Shown piece after piece: positions 21,209 to 30,802 of a DNA stretch of 30,802 bases. The notes under the pieces are model-generated. The model saw nothing but the letters and a program-made list of their open reading frames with translations. It searched no databases and had not been told where the DNA came from. A program made the position numbers and the translations under genes. Source of the stretch: Competibacter_A sp003527885 (lineage in GTDB: Bacteria > Pseudomonadota > Gammaproteobacteria > Competibacterales > Competibacteraceae); the NCBI GenBank assembly GCA_035442025.1, contig DAORPQ010000032.1:1-30802 (forward strand). The letters are read 5' to 3'. Every line of letters starts with the position of its first letter. Position 1 is the stretch's first letter.

Positions 21209-23959
21209 TCAATGCGCCTCGTCCCAATTGGCGCCGGTGCCGGCTTCCACTTCTAGCGGAACGCGCAGCGCCGCCGCCGCGACCATCGCCGCCCGAATCC
21301 GCTCGGCGGCTTCGGGCGCGGCGCTCTCCCGCACTTCGAACACCAACTCGTCGTGGACTTGCATCAGCATCCGCGCCGGAAAATTGGATTCCTGCAACCA
21401 GCGATCCACCGCCAGCATCGCCCGCTTGATGATGTCGGCGGCGGTGCCTTGCATCGGGGCGTTGATGGCGGCCCGTTCCGCCGCTTGGCGCAGTTGGGCG
21501 TTGCGGGCGCGAAGGTCGGGCAGATACAGGCGACGGCCGAACACGGTCTCCACATAACCTCGCTCGACGGCGCGGCGGCGCGTGTCGTCCATGTACGCCT
21601 TGACCGCCGGGTAGCGGGCGAAATAACGGTGCATATAATCTTGCGCCGCGCCGCGCTCGACGCCCAATTGCCGGGCCAGCCCGAACGCCGACATGCCGTA
21701 GATCAAGCCGAAATTGATCGCCTTGGCGCTGCGCCGCTGCTCGGCGCTGACCTGCCCCAGCGCTACCCCGAACACTTCGGCGGCGGTGGCGCGATGGATG
21801 TCGGCCCCTCCGGCGAACGCGCGCAACAGCCCCTCGTCGCCGGACAGGTGCGCCATGATCCGCAATTCGATCTGCGAATAATCCGCCGCCAGCATCACCC
21901 AGCCCGGCTCCGGCACGAAGGCTTGCCGGATACGCCGGCCTTCCGGGGTCCGGATCGGGATGTTTTGCAAGTTGGGGTCGGTGGACGACAAACGGCCGGT
22001 GCTGGTCACGGCCTGCTGGTAGGAGGTGTGAACCCGGCCGGTGCGCGCTTGAATCTGTTCGGGAAGCCGGTCGGTGTAAGTCGATTTCAGTTTGCTCAAA
22101 CCGCGATGCTCCAAGATCACCTTGGGCAAGGGATAGTCCAGCGCCAGCTCCTGCAAGACCGCCTCGGCGGTGGACGATTGGCCGGTGGCGGTTTTGCGGC
22201 CCGCCGGCAGCTTCAGGCGCTCGAACAGGATGGCTTGCAACTGCTTGGGCGAACCGAGATTGAAGCGGTCGCCGGCCAGTTCGTAAGCCTGTTGCTCCAG
22301 TTCCCACAGCCGTTTCGCCAACTCGCCGCTTTGCTGGCGCAAGGCCGTCGCATCCACCCGAACGCCGGTTCGCTCCACGCGCAACAGCACCTCGATCAGC
22401 GGAATCTCCATCTCCTCATACAAACGCCGCAGCGCCGGTTCCCGTTCCAGTCGCGGCCACAAGCGTTGGTGCAGGCGCAAGGTCACATCCGCGTCCTCGG
22501 CGGCATACGGCCCGGCCTGCTCCAGCGCCACCTGATCGAAAGTCAATTGTTTCGCGCCCTTCCCCGCCACGTCCTCGAAGCGGATGGTGCGCAGCTTCAA
22601 ATGCTGTTCCGCCAACGAATCCATGTCGTGCCGGGCGGTGGAATCCAGCACGTAGGATTCCAGCAAAGTATCGTGGCGGATGCCGCGCAGCGCGATGCCG
22701 TGGTTGGCCAATACGTGCGCGTCGTACTTGAGATGCTGGCCGAGCTTGGGCCGGGTCGGGTCTTCCAGCAGCGGGCGCAACCGCTCCAGCACGGCCTCCC
22801 GATTCAACTGATCCGGCGCGCCGGGATAATCGTGCGCCAAGGGGACATAAGCCGCCTCGCCCGCCGTCACCGCGAAGGATACCCCGACGATGCGGGCATC
22901 CAGATAATTCAGGCTGGTGGTTTCGGTGTCGAACGCGAACAGTTCGGCCGCGCTCAACCGCTCCAGCCAGCCATCGAGCGCGGGTTGATCGAGCACCAGT
23001 TGATACACCGGTGGACCCACCTCATCCACCGGGGTTTCCGGCTCGCCGACGGGCGGTGGCGACCCGCCGACCGGCGCCGGTGAAACCGGGGGACCGACCG
23101 TCCCGCCCGCCGGCAAATCCCGCAGCCAAGAACGGAACCCGTAGTGTTCGTACAAGGTGCGCAGCGCGGCGACATCGGGTGGCGCGGGCCGCAACTCCTC
23201 GAAAGTAACGGGCAAAGGCACCGCGCAATCCAAGGTCGCCAGTTGTCGGGATAACGCCAGTTGCGGCAACCCTTCCCGCAGCTTGTCGCCGACCTTGCCG
23301 GAGATAGCGGCGGCATTCGCCACCAACCGATCCAAGGAGCCGTATTTTTGCAACCACTTGGCGGCGGTGACCGGACCCACGCCCGCCACGCCGGGAATGT
23401 TGTCGGAGGAATCGCCGACCAGCGCCAGCCAATCCACGATCAGCGCGGGTGGCACGCCAAATTTTTTTTCGACCCCGGAGCTGTCGGTCACCGCGTTTTT
23501 CATGGTGTCCAGCATCCGCACCCGCTCGCCCACCAACTGCGCCAAATCCTTGTCGCCGCTGACGATCAAGACCGGCAATCCCCTGGCGGTGGCCTGTCGG
23601 GTCAGCGTGCCGATCACGTCGTCCGCCTCCACCCCCGCCACCTGCAACAGCGGCAACCCCAAGGCGCGCACGCAGGCGTGCAGCGGCTCGATCTGGCGGA
23701 GCAACTCCGGGTCCAGCGGCGGGCGGTGGGCCTTGTAGTCGGCGAATTGCTCGTGGCGGAAGGTCTTGCCGGGCGCGTCGAACACCACCGCCAGATAATC
23801 GGGCCGGTAGTCGGCCAATAGCCGGCGCAGCATGTTCAGCACGCCATACAGCGCGCCGGTCGGCTCGCCGGTCTTGGTGCTGAGCGGCGGCAGGGCGTTG
23901 AACGCCCGGTGCAGCCAAGCGGAACCATCGACCCACAGGCAGGGTTTGGAGGCGGGCAT
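21209..23959 (-). CDS. polA: DNA polymerase I
   Basis: A 916-residue PolI close to the usual size of about 930. The 5'-3' exonuclease domain covers about 1-290, a Pro/Gly-rich linker about 285-318, the proofreading domain about 320-515 and the polymerase about 520-916. Proofreading residues are intact: D344 and E346 (DTE), D413 (LKYD), Y485 and D489 (YAAED). Polymerase motif A is DYSQIELR (D693), motif B is RRSAKAINFGLIYG (742-755) and motif C is VHDE (D870). It fills gaps in DNA repair and removes RNA primers. It begins 16 bp after the atpC stop, so the two are probably co-transcribed. Its Shine-Dalgarno is weak. Confidence 0.98.
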   Translation of the reverse strand: MPASKPCLWVDGSAWLHRAFNALPPLSTKTGEPTGALYGVLNMLRRLLADYRPDYLAVVFDAPGKTFRHEQFADYKAHRPPLDPELLRQIEPLHACVRALGLPLLQVAGVEADDVIGTLTRQATARGLPVLIVSGDKDLAQLVGERVRMLDTMKNAVTDSSGVEKKFGVPPALIVDWLALVGDSSDNIPGVAGVGPVTAAKWLQKYGSLDRLVANAAAISGKVGDKLREGLPQLALSRQLATLDCAVPLPVTFEELRPAPPDVAALRTLYEHYGFRSWLRDLPAGGTVGPPVSPAPVGGSPPPVGEPETPVDEVGPPVYQLVLDQPALDGWLERLSAAELFAFDTETTSLNYLDARIVGVSFAVTAGEAAYVPLAHDYPGAPDQLNREAVLERLRPLLEDPTRPKLGQHLKYDAHVLANHGIALRGIRHDTLLESYVLDSTARHDMDSLAEQHLKLRTIRFEDVAGKGAKQLTFDQVALEQAGPYAAEDADVTLRLHQRLWPRLEREPALRRLYEEMEIPLIEVLLRVERTGVRVDATALRQQSGELAKRLWELEQQAYELAGDRFNLGSPKQLQAILFERLKLPAGRKTATGQSSTAEAVLQELALDYPLPKVILEHRGLSKLKSTYTDRLPEQIQARTGRVHTSYQQAVTSTGRLSSTDPNLQNIPIRTPEGRRIRQAFVPEPGWVMLAADYSQIELRIMAHLSGDEGLLRAFAGGADIHRATAAEVFGVALGQVSAEQRRSAKAINFGLIYGMSAFGLARQLGVERGAAQDYMHRYFARYPAVKAYMDDTRRRAVERGYVETVFGRRLYLPDLRARNAQLRQAAERAAINAPMQGTAADIIKRAMLAVDRWLQESNFPARMLMQVHDELVFEVRESAAPEAAERIRAAMVAAAALRVPLEVEAGTGANWDEAH

Positions 23960-23975
23960 GGGGGCGGCGTTTCGC

Positions 23976-24401
23976 TTATTGGCTTTGCCGGCGCACTTGG
24001 CGGCGCAAGCGTTCGATCGCTTGCAGCTGCGCCGTGGCTTCGGCGAGCGTTCTGGCGCAGTGCACGTTGAACATGGAATCCTGACAGGCCCGACGGGCGG
24101 CTTCCTGCGCCTTGATGGTGGTCACTTCGTCGAGGTCGGCGGCGTCCTCGGCGTAGTCGGCCAGCACGGTCACCACATGCGGCTGGACTTCCAGCAGGCC
24201 GCTGGAAACGTAAATGACATGCGTCTCCTCGGCTGATATCTGGATGCGGATTTGGCCGGGTTTCAAGCGAGTTAGCAACGGGCTGTGGCCCGGTAAAACG
24301 CCCATCTCGCCCAGTTCCGCCGTCGCCACCACCATCTCGGCCAGCCCGGAAAACAGCTCCTTTTCCGCGCTGACCACATCGACATGTACCTTGAGCGCCA
24401 T
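23976..24401 (-). CDS. atpC: ATP synthase F1 epsilon subunit, detached from its operon
   Basis: A 141-residue epsilon subunit, the usual length of about 139. The beta-sandwich N-terminal domain reads DVVSAEKELFSGL and GEMGVLPGHSPLL, and the two-helix C-terminal domain that can inhibit the enzyme is present (about 88-141). It belongs to the rotor stalk of F1 at the inner membrane. Normally it follows atpD in the atp operon. Here no atpD or remnant is found upstream: the 309 bp before it are non-coding and then hppA runs the other way. It is instead followed by polA. It may be the sole epsilon copy relocated, or a second copy with an alternative F-type ATPase. Confidence 0.95.
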   Translation of the reverse strand: MALKVHVDVVSAEKELFSGLAEMVVATAELGEMGVLPGHSPLLTRLKPGQIRIQISAEETHVIYVSSGLLEVQPHVVTVLADYAEDAADLDEVTTIKAQEAARRACQDSMFNVHCARTLAEATAQLQAIERLRRQVRRQSQ

Positions 24402-24710
24402 TTGTTTGCTCCGTTCGAAACCGTGCTTGACCGACCCGCCATGCAGGACTGTTTGACTACCTTGATTGACACCTTAACCGAAACTGACTAACTCCTAAAG
24501 TAGTTGAAGTTGCGCTAATCTATTGCTCGGAAAAAGCTCGAACGCCATGATCTTTTGATTTTTCCCGTGATAGTACAAGCTCGCGACGTGACCGGGCCGG
24601 TTATTTTACCGACCGCCTCGACCGCGCCGTGCGATCCACCATGGGCGCACCCGCCCCCAGCCAGGATCATGGAACCCTTTATTAGGAGACCTAAGTTTTG
24701 AGGAACACAG
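24402..24710. other. Non-coding spacer between divergent atpC and hppA
   Basis: These 309 bp hold no gene and no trace of atpD. A weak plus-strand promoter candidate is TTGACA (24466-24471) with TAACTC 17 bp further on. An AGGAG run (24682-24686) and GAGGAA (24700-24705) lie before the hppA start; the latter is its likely Shine-Dalgarno. Confidence 0.5.
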
Positions 24711-27215
<2,505 letters not shown>

Positions 27216-27254
27216 TGGTTATTGCGCCGCGCTGTGGCTATGATGGAACGGGGT

Positions 27255-27293
27255 GGGAGCCTCACGCTCCCCTTCGCGCCGCGACGGTGAAGG
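27255..27293 (+). terminator. Paired hairpins after hppA
   Basis: GGGAGC-CTCAC-GCTCCC (27255-27271) is followed by CCTTC/GAAGG (27271-27293). There is no T-run; this could be a weak terminator, an RNA-stability element or part of a dispersed repeat. Confidence 0.35.
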
Positions 27294-27332
27294 CAGACCC
27301 GAAACCTGTTGATTTTTGAAAGGATCTACCCC

Positions 27333-28097
27333 ATGTCTATCTATCTCTACTACTCGTTGATTCCAGAGGCGCTGATCGCCTCGATGCTGCCGCCCGAAAA
27401 GTTCGGGCAGTATTACGCCACCGGACACAAGTTCAAATCGAAGGGCCAGGCGGTGTTCTTTGAGGTCGACCCGAACTACCGGCATCCCTACTTCGACATC
27501 GACGGCTGTTACAAGCGCTGCGTGGCCAAGGCCGACGGCTCGCCCAAGAATTCGATCTATGTCTCGATGTATCGGGTGACGGAACACCTCACGGTCGGTG
27601 CCCTGGGCAAGATGTACCTGACCACGGCGATGGGCGAGACGCTGGGCTTGAGCCGTGGCGATGCGCTGCCGAAGGTCGAGAAGGAACTGCACATGTATCA
27701 GGACTTGGCGCCGATCAACAGCTTGGTGGTGAGCGTGTTCGATCCGGCCGCCTACTATGCCGATGTGGTGACCAATCCCTCCCATTCGTTCCGCTTCCCC
27801 GGCATGTGCTTCGTCGAACTCGAACTGGGGATGCTCGCGATCGATCCGGCGAACGGCAAGGAAGGCGATCTGCCGTATTCCTTCATGCAGCACCTGCGCG
27901 AGGCGTTGATGGAACTGGAGCCAGTCTCGAAGCAGAACAAGCTGGTGCACCGCGTCCACTCGCTCGAATTCCCGTTCCGCATGGTCAAAAACGGCTTTTT
28001 CGCCGGCATCGGCGAGGAACTCGTCTACTACCCCATGCTCTCTCCCGCCGCCCTCAGAAAGGATCACAGCAACTGGTGGCGCTCGGCCAACCTGTAG
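27333..28097 (+). CDS. Conserved protein of unknown function
   Basis: A 254-residue protein beginning SIYLYYSLIPEALIASMLPP. I do not recognise a named domain. It appears soluble, with no signal peptide or membrane helix. The composition is ordinary globular alpha/beta, with many aromatic residues. Notable conserved-looking patches are QAVFFEVDPNYRHPYFDID (about 39-57) and MCFVELELGMLAIDP (about 157-171). ATG 27333 is chosen over an in-frame ATG at 27309 because AAGGA lies about 8 nt ahead of it. It sits between hppA and the DUF938 gene on the same strand. I recall similar proteins from other proteobacteria, without a function. Confidence 0.75.
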   Translation: MSIYLYYSLIPEALIASMLPPEKFGQYYATGHKFKSKGQAVFFEVDPNYRHPYFDIDGCYKRCVAKADGSPKNSIYVSMYRVTEHLTVGALGKMYLTTAMGETLGLSRGDALPKVEKELHMYQDLAPINSLVVSVFDPAAYYADVVTNPSHSFRFPGMCFVELELGMLAIDPANGKEGDLPYSFMQHLREALMELEPVSKQNKLVHRVHSLEFPFRMVKNGFFAGIGEELVYYPMLSPAALRKDHSNWWRSANL

Positions 28098-28203
28098 CAA
28101 GGACTAAGCCGTCCTCTCCGACCGTCGGAATACCCGGACGGCAGTTGCTCAAAACGGCCGGCGAACCCCGGCCGTCGGCATTTCCAAACCGCCCGCGAGC
28201 ATC

Positions 28204-28800
28204 ATGAACGCCAAACCCTATTCCGAAGCGTGCGAGCAGAACAAGGGACCGATTCTGGACGTGCTGCGGCGATATTTCACACTACCCGGCTTCATCTTGG
28301 AAATCGGCGGCGGCACCGGCCAGCACGCGGTTCATTTCGCCCGCGCGCTACCTCATCTCGACTGGCAAACCACCGATCTAGCGGGCGCTTTAGCCGGCAT
28401 ACAGCTTTGGTTCGACGAAGCCGGCTTGCCCAACCTGCGCCCGCCGCTGGCGCTCAATGTCCGTCAGGAGGTTTGGCCGGTGACGCGCGCCGATGGGGTC
28501 TTTTCGGCCAACACCGCGCACATCATGAGTTGGAAGGGGGTGGAATGCCTGTTTCGCGGGGTCGGATGGCTGCTGGCGACCGGCGGGGTTTTCTGCCTCT
28601 ATGGGCCGTTCAATTACGGCGGCCAATACACCAGTCCCAGCAACGCGCAATTCGACCGCTGGCTGCGGGCGCGCGATCCGGAAAGCGGCGTGCGCGATTT
28701 CGACGATCTCGACCGACTGGCGGAAACGGAAGGACTGCGGCTGTTGGCCGATTGTCCGATGCCGGTCAACAATCGAACCTTGGTGTGGGTTCGAGAGTAA
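28204..28800 (+). CDS. DUF938 family methyltransferase-like protein
   Basis: A 198-residue protein with the DUF938 pattern: N-terminal SEACEQNKGPILDVL, then a class I methyltransferase-type SAM motif, LEIGGGTGQHAVHFA (about 35-49), the acidic residue in WQTTDL, and a typical C-terminal half (SANTAHIMSW, LYGPFNYGGQYTS, MPVNNRTLVW). The family is assumed to methylate an unknown small molecule or to be methyltransferase-like. The size is normal for the family (about 200). It is 106 bp downstream of the unknown-function gene and 198 bp before acoX, so co-transcription with either is possible. The Shine-Dalgarno is weak. Confidence 0.88.
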   Translation: MNAKPYSEACEQNKGPILDVLRRYFTLPGFILEIGGGTGQHAVHFARALPHLDWQTTDLAGALAGIQLWFDEAGLPNLRPPLALNVRQEVWPVTRADGVFSANTAHIMSWKGVECLFRGVGWLLATGGVFCLYGPFNYGGQYTSPSNAQFDRWLRARDPESGVRDFDDLDRLAETEGLRLLADCPMPVNNRTLVWVRE

Positions 28801-28914
28801 AACTGTCACGGTTTGGCGCGGAAGCCGCGTCGTCGCGTGTCGCGACGCCCTCACAAAAACCGGCGAGGGCGCAACCTCCGGTAGCGGATCGCAAAAAGCG
28901 TCCTACACTTTTAA

Positions 28915-28928
28915 TTGACGGGGATCAA
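28915..28928 (+). promoter_or_regulatory. FNR/Anr-type operator upstream of acoX
   Basis: TTGACGGGGATCAA fits the FNR/Anr consensus TTGAY-N4-RTCAA at every position. Its centre lies about 77 bp upstream of the acoX ATG. If it acts at -41.5, transcription would start near 28963; the -10 there is weak. Confidence 0.55.
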
Positions 28929-28998
28929 GCGACTTTTTCAAGCCTGCCCGTCTTGGGTTTTCCAGCGAATCATCACCGATTTGGAGACGACCCACGAC

Positions 28999-30093
28999 AT
29001 GGCGAGTCTACCCTTCACTTCCGCCGCCCCGGCACCGGGCATTCCGCCGGTCGGCATCATCGCCAACCCGGTGTCGGCGCGCGACATCCGCCGGATCGTG
29101 GCCAACGCCAGCAACCTGCAACTGGCCGACCGCGTGAACATCGTGCTGCGGGCGCTCAGCACCCTGGCGGCCACCGGCGTGCCGCGGGTGCTGATGATGC
29201 CGGATCGCGCCGGCATCCGCGCCATGCTCTCCCGCCACCTGCAACGCGAACAGAATCTGCACCACACCTTTCCACGGGTCGATTTTCTGGACATGGAGCC
29301 GACCTCGACCGTGGAAGACACCTTTCTCGCCGTGCGCCTGCTGCGCGAGGCCGGCGTGGCCGCGATCATCGTGCTCGGTGGCGACGGCACCCACCGCGCG
29401 GTGGTGCGCGAGCTGATCGCCGGAACGACTAACCCGGCACCGATTCCGATTGCCGGTCTGTCCACCGGCACCAACAACGCCTTCCCCGAACTGCGCGAGT
29501 CGAGCATCACCGGCTTGGCGGTAGGTCTGTACGCCACCAATCGGCTCGACGCCGCCCAGGCGCTCGCGCCGAACAAATTGCTCGAAGTGTCGATCGGCGG
29601 CTCCGATGGCGCGCTGAGACGCGATATCGCGCTGGTCGATGCGGCCATTTCGACCGACCGCCACCCCGGCGCTCGCGCCCTGTGGAAGCCGGAAGGGTTG
29701 CACAGCGTGTTTCTGGCTTTCGCCGAGCCGCAGGCTATCGGTTTGTCGTCCATCGGCGGACTGCTCCATCCGGTCGCGCGCGACGCGCCGGGCGGCCTGT
29801 CGGTGCGACTCGCCCAAGACCCGGCCCGGCGGCGCTTCGGCATGTTGGCCCCCATCGCGCCGGGCATGGTGCGCGAGATCGGCGTCGAGCAGTTCCAGCC
29901 GATGCCCGCCGGCCAGCCGTTCGCGGTCGGTTTGGACGCCGGCGTGGTCGCGCTCGACGGCGAGCGCGAGCTGGCGTTCGACGTGGGCGAGCGGGTGACG
30001 GTGACCTTGCGCGAGAACGCTTTTTTCACGGTGGACATCGCCCGCTGCATGGGCATCGCGGCGGCGGCGGGGCTGTTCCGCCTCCCTTCCTAA
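28999..30093 (+). CDS. acoX: AcoX-type NAD-kinase-like protein of acetoin catabolism
   Basis: A 364-residue protein of the ATP-NAD kinase/diacylglycerol kinase superfamily. The diagnostic motif is GGDGTHR (127-133), with GLSTGTNNAFP at 153-163. AcoX proteins are encoded next to the acetoin dehydrogenase genes; a direct catalytic role is not firmly established. The frame is open back to 28915, but the start there is a TTG that overlaps the FNR-like site. ATG 28999 has GGAG about 13 nt upstream and gives the usual AcoX length (about 360). The acoA gene begins 20 bp after its stop, so they form an operon. An unrelated sugar or lipid kinase of the same superfamily is less likely given that neighbour. 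Confidence 0.85.
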   Translation: MASLPFTSAAPAPGIPPVGIIANPVSARDIRRIVANASNLQLADRVNIVLRALSTLAATGVPRVLMMPDRAGIRAMLSRHLQREQNLHHTFPRVDFLDMEPTSTVEDTFLAVRLLREAGVAAIIVLGGDGTHRAVVRELIAGTTNPAPIPIAGLSTGTNNAFPELRESSITGLAVGLYATNRLDAAQALAPNKLLEVSIGGSDGALRRDIALVDAAISTDRHPGARALWKPEGLHSVFLAFAEPQAIGLSSIGGLLHPVARDAPGGLSVRLAQDPARRRFGMLAPIAPGMVREIGVEQFQPMPAGQPFAVGLDAGVVALDGERELAFDVGERVTVTLRENAFFTVDIARCMGIAAAAGLFRLPS

Positions 30094-30113
30094 GACCACT
30101 CAAGGAGACCCGT

Positions 30114-30802
30114 ATGGCAGACCATCCCTTTCCGCTGAGCAAGGACGAACTGCTGGCCGCTTACCGGCGGATGCGCACCATCCGCGAGTTCGAGGAGCGG
30201 CTGCACATCGATTTCGGGCGCGGCGATATTCCGGGCTTCGTCCATCTGTATGCCGGTGAGGAAGCGGCCGCCGTCGGCATCATGTTGCATCTGCACGACG
30301 GCGACCGCATCGCCTCGACCCATCGCGGCCACGGCCATTGCATCGCCAAGGGCGTGGACGTGACAGCGATGATGAAGGAAATCTACGGCAAGAAAGGCGG
30401 CTCCTGCGAAGGCAAGGGCGGCTCGATGCACATCGCCGACCTGTCCAAGGGCATGATGGGCGCCAACGGCATTCTTGGAGCCGGCGCGCCGCTGGCCTGC
30501 GGCGCGGCGCTCGCCGCCAAGTATCGGGCTAAAAAAGGTCAACCGAGCGATGTGGCGATCAGCTTTGTCGGCGACGGCGCGAGCAACCAAGGCACCTTCC
30601 TGGAAAGCCTGAACCTGGCGGCGGTGTGGGATTTGCCGGCGATTTTTGTCGTCGAAAACAACGGCTACGCCGAATCGACCTCGCGCGACTACGGCACGGC
30701 GGTCGATAGTTACGTGGATCGCGCCGCCGGCTTCGGCCTGCCCGGCGTCACGGTGGACGGCACCGATTTCTTCGCCGTTTACGAAGCCGCCGGCGAAGTC
30801 AT
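30114..30802 (+). CDS. acoA: Acetoin dehydrogenase (TPP-dependent) E1 alpha subunit, 3' end outside window
   Basis: The first 229 codons are visible. The protein is a thiamine-diphosphate-dependent E1 alpha subunit: GDGASNQG (153-160) and NN (182-183) form the GDG-x26-NN cofactor motif. STHRGHGH (68-75) and KGGSMHI are typical of the acetoin/pyruvate dehydrogenase alpha family. With AcoB (beta), AcoC (E2) and AcoL (E3) it cleaves acetoin to acetyl-CoA and acetaldehyde; those genes would lie beyond the right edge. The upstream acoX favours acetoin over pyruvate as substrate. AAGGAGA about 7 nt before ATG 30114 is a strong ribosome-binding site. Confidence 0.9.
   Translation, partial: MADHPFPLSKDELLAAYRRMRTIREFEERLHIDFGRGDIPGFVHLYAGEEAAAVGIMLHLHDGDRIASTHRGHGHCIAKGVDVTAMMKEIYGKKGGSCEGKGGSMHIADLSKGMMGANGILGAGAPLACGAALAAKYRAKKGQPSDVAISFVGDGASNQGTFLESLNLAAVWDLPAIFVVENNGYAESTSRDYGTAVDSYVDRAAGFGLPGVTVDGTDFFAVYEAAGEV

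Noticed and set aside
21353..23083. 576-codon plus-strand frame antisense to polA
   Set aside because: An artefact of GC-rich codon use opposite a highly conserved polA; rich in Gln, His and Arg with no domain pattern.
28999..30093. Housekeeping NAD kinase (NadK)
   Set aside because: The length, divergence around GGDGTHR and the adjacent acoA favour AcoX.

Overview
The window is GC-rich and densely coded, with codon use and gene content typical of a gammaproteobacterium. PolI, RtcB, the F1 epsilon subunit, DUF2782 and DUF938 all look gammaproteobacterial. A membrane pyrophosphatase together with an acetoin dehydrogenase operon would fit a Competibacter/Contendobacter-like lineage, but that placement is inference. 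No rRNA, tRNA, CRISPR array or transposase was seen.

Region 1 (1-17988) is a divergently organised polyketide/lipid-type locus. In minus-strand order it encodes a TPR protein, a sulfatase-superfamily enzyme with Thr in place of the modified Cys, a sulfotransferase, two unrecognised small proteins, a KS-AT-ACP-KR synthase, a KS-AT synthase, and a large membrane protein. That membrane protein fuses a PqqD-like domain, a catalytically dead M50 (site-2-protease-like) membrane domain and a HlyD-type periplasmic adaptor, and it runs off the left edge. The plus strand encodes a free-standing acyl carrier protein, a SAM methyltransferase and two tandem SDR oxidoreductases that share a perfect 545-bp repeat. 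The synthases resemble PUFA/heterocyst-glycolipid-type iterative enzymes but lack dehydratase and enoylreductase domains. The simplest reading is a locus that builds a reduced acyl or polyketide chain, modifies it (methylation, oxidoreduction, sulfation) and exports it. The product cannot be named from sequence.

Region 2 (17989-24401) is mostly housekeeping: rtcB behind a leader with a promoter, a small ORF and hairpins; a 46-residue basic protein; a DUF2782 lipoprotein-like or secreted protein; polA; and an atpC detached from the rest of the ATP synthase operon. A heme-oxygenase-fold gene with an AT-rich upstream island lies between polA and the DUF2782 gene.

Region 3 (24402-30802) holds a divergent membrane pyrophosphatase (hppA), a conserved protein of unknown function, a DUF938 methyltransferase-like protein, and the start of an acetoin dehydrogenase operon (acoX, acoA). 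That operon is preceded by a perfect match to the FNR/Anr consensus, suggesting oxygen-responsive control. Start codons were chosen from Shine-Dalgarno spacing and family N-termini.
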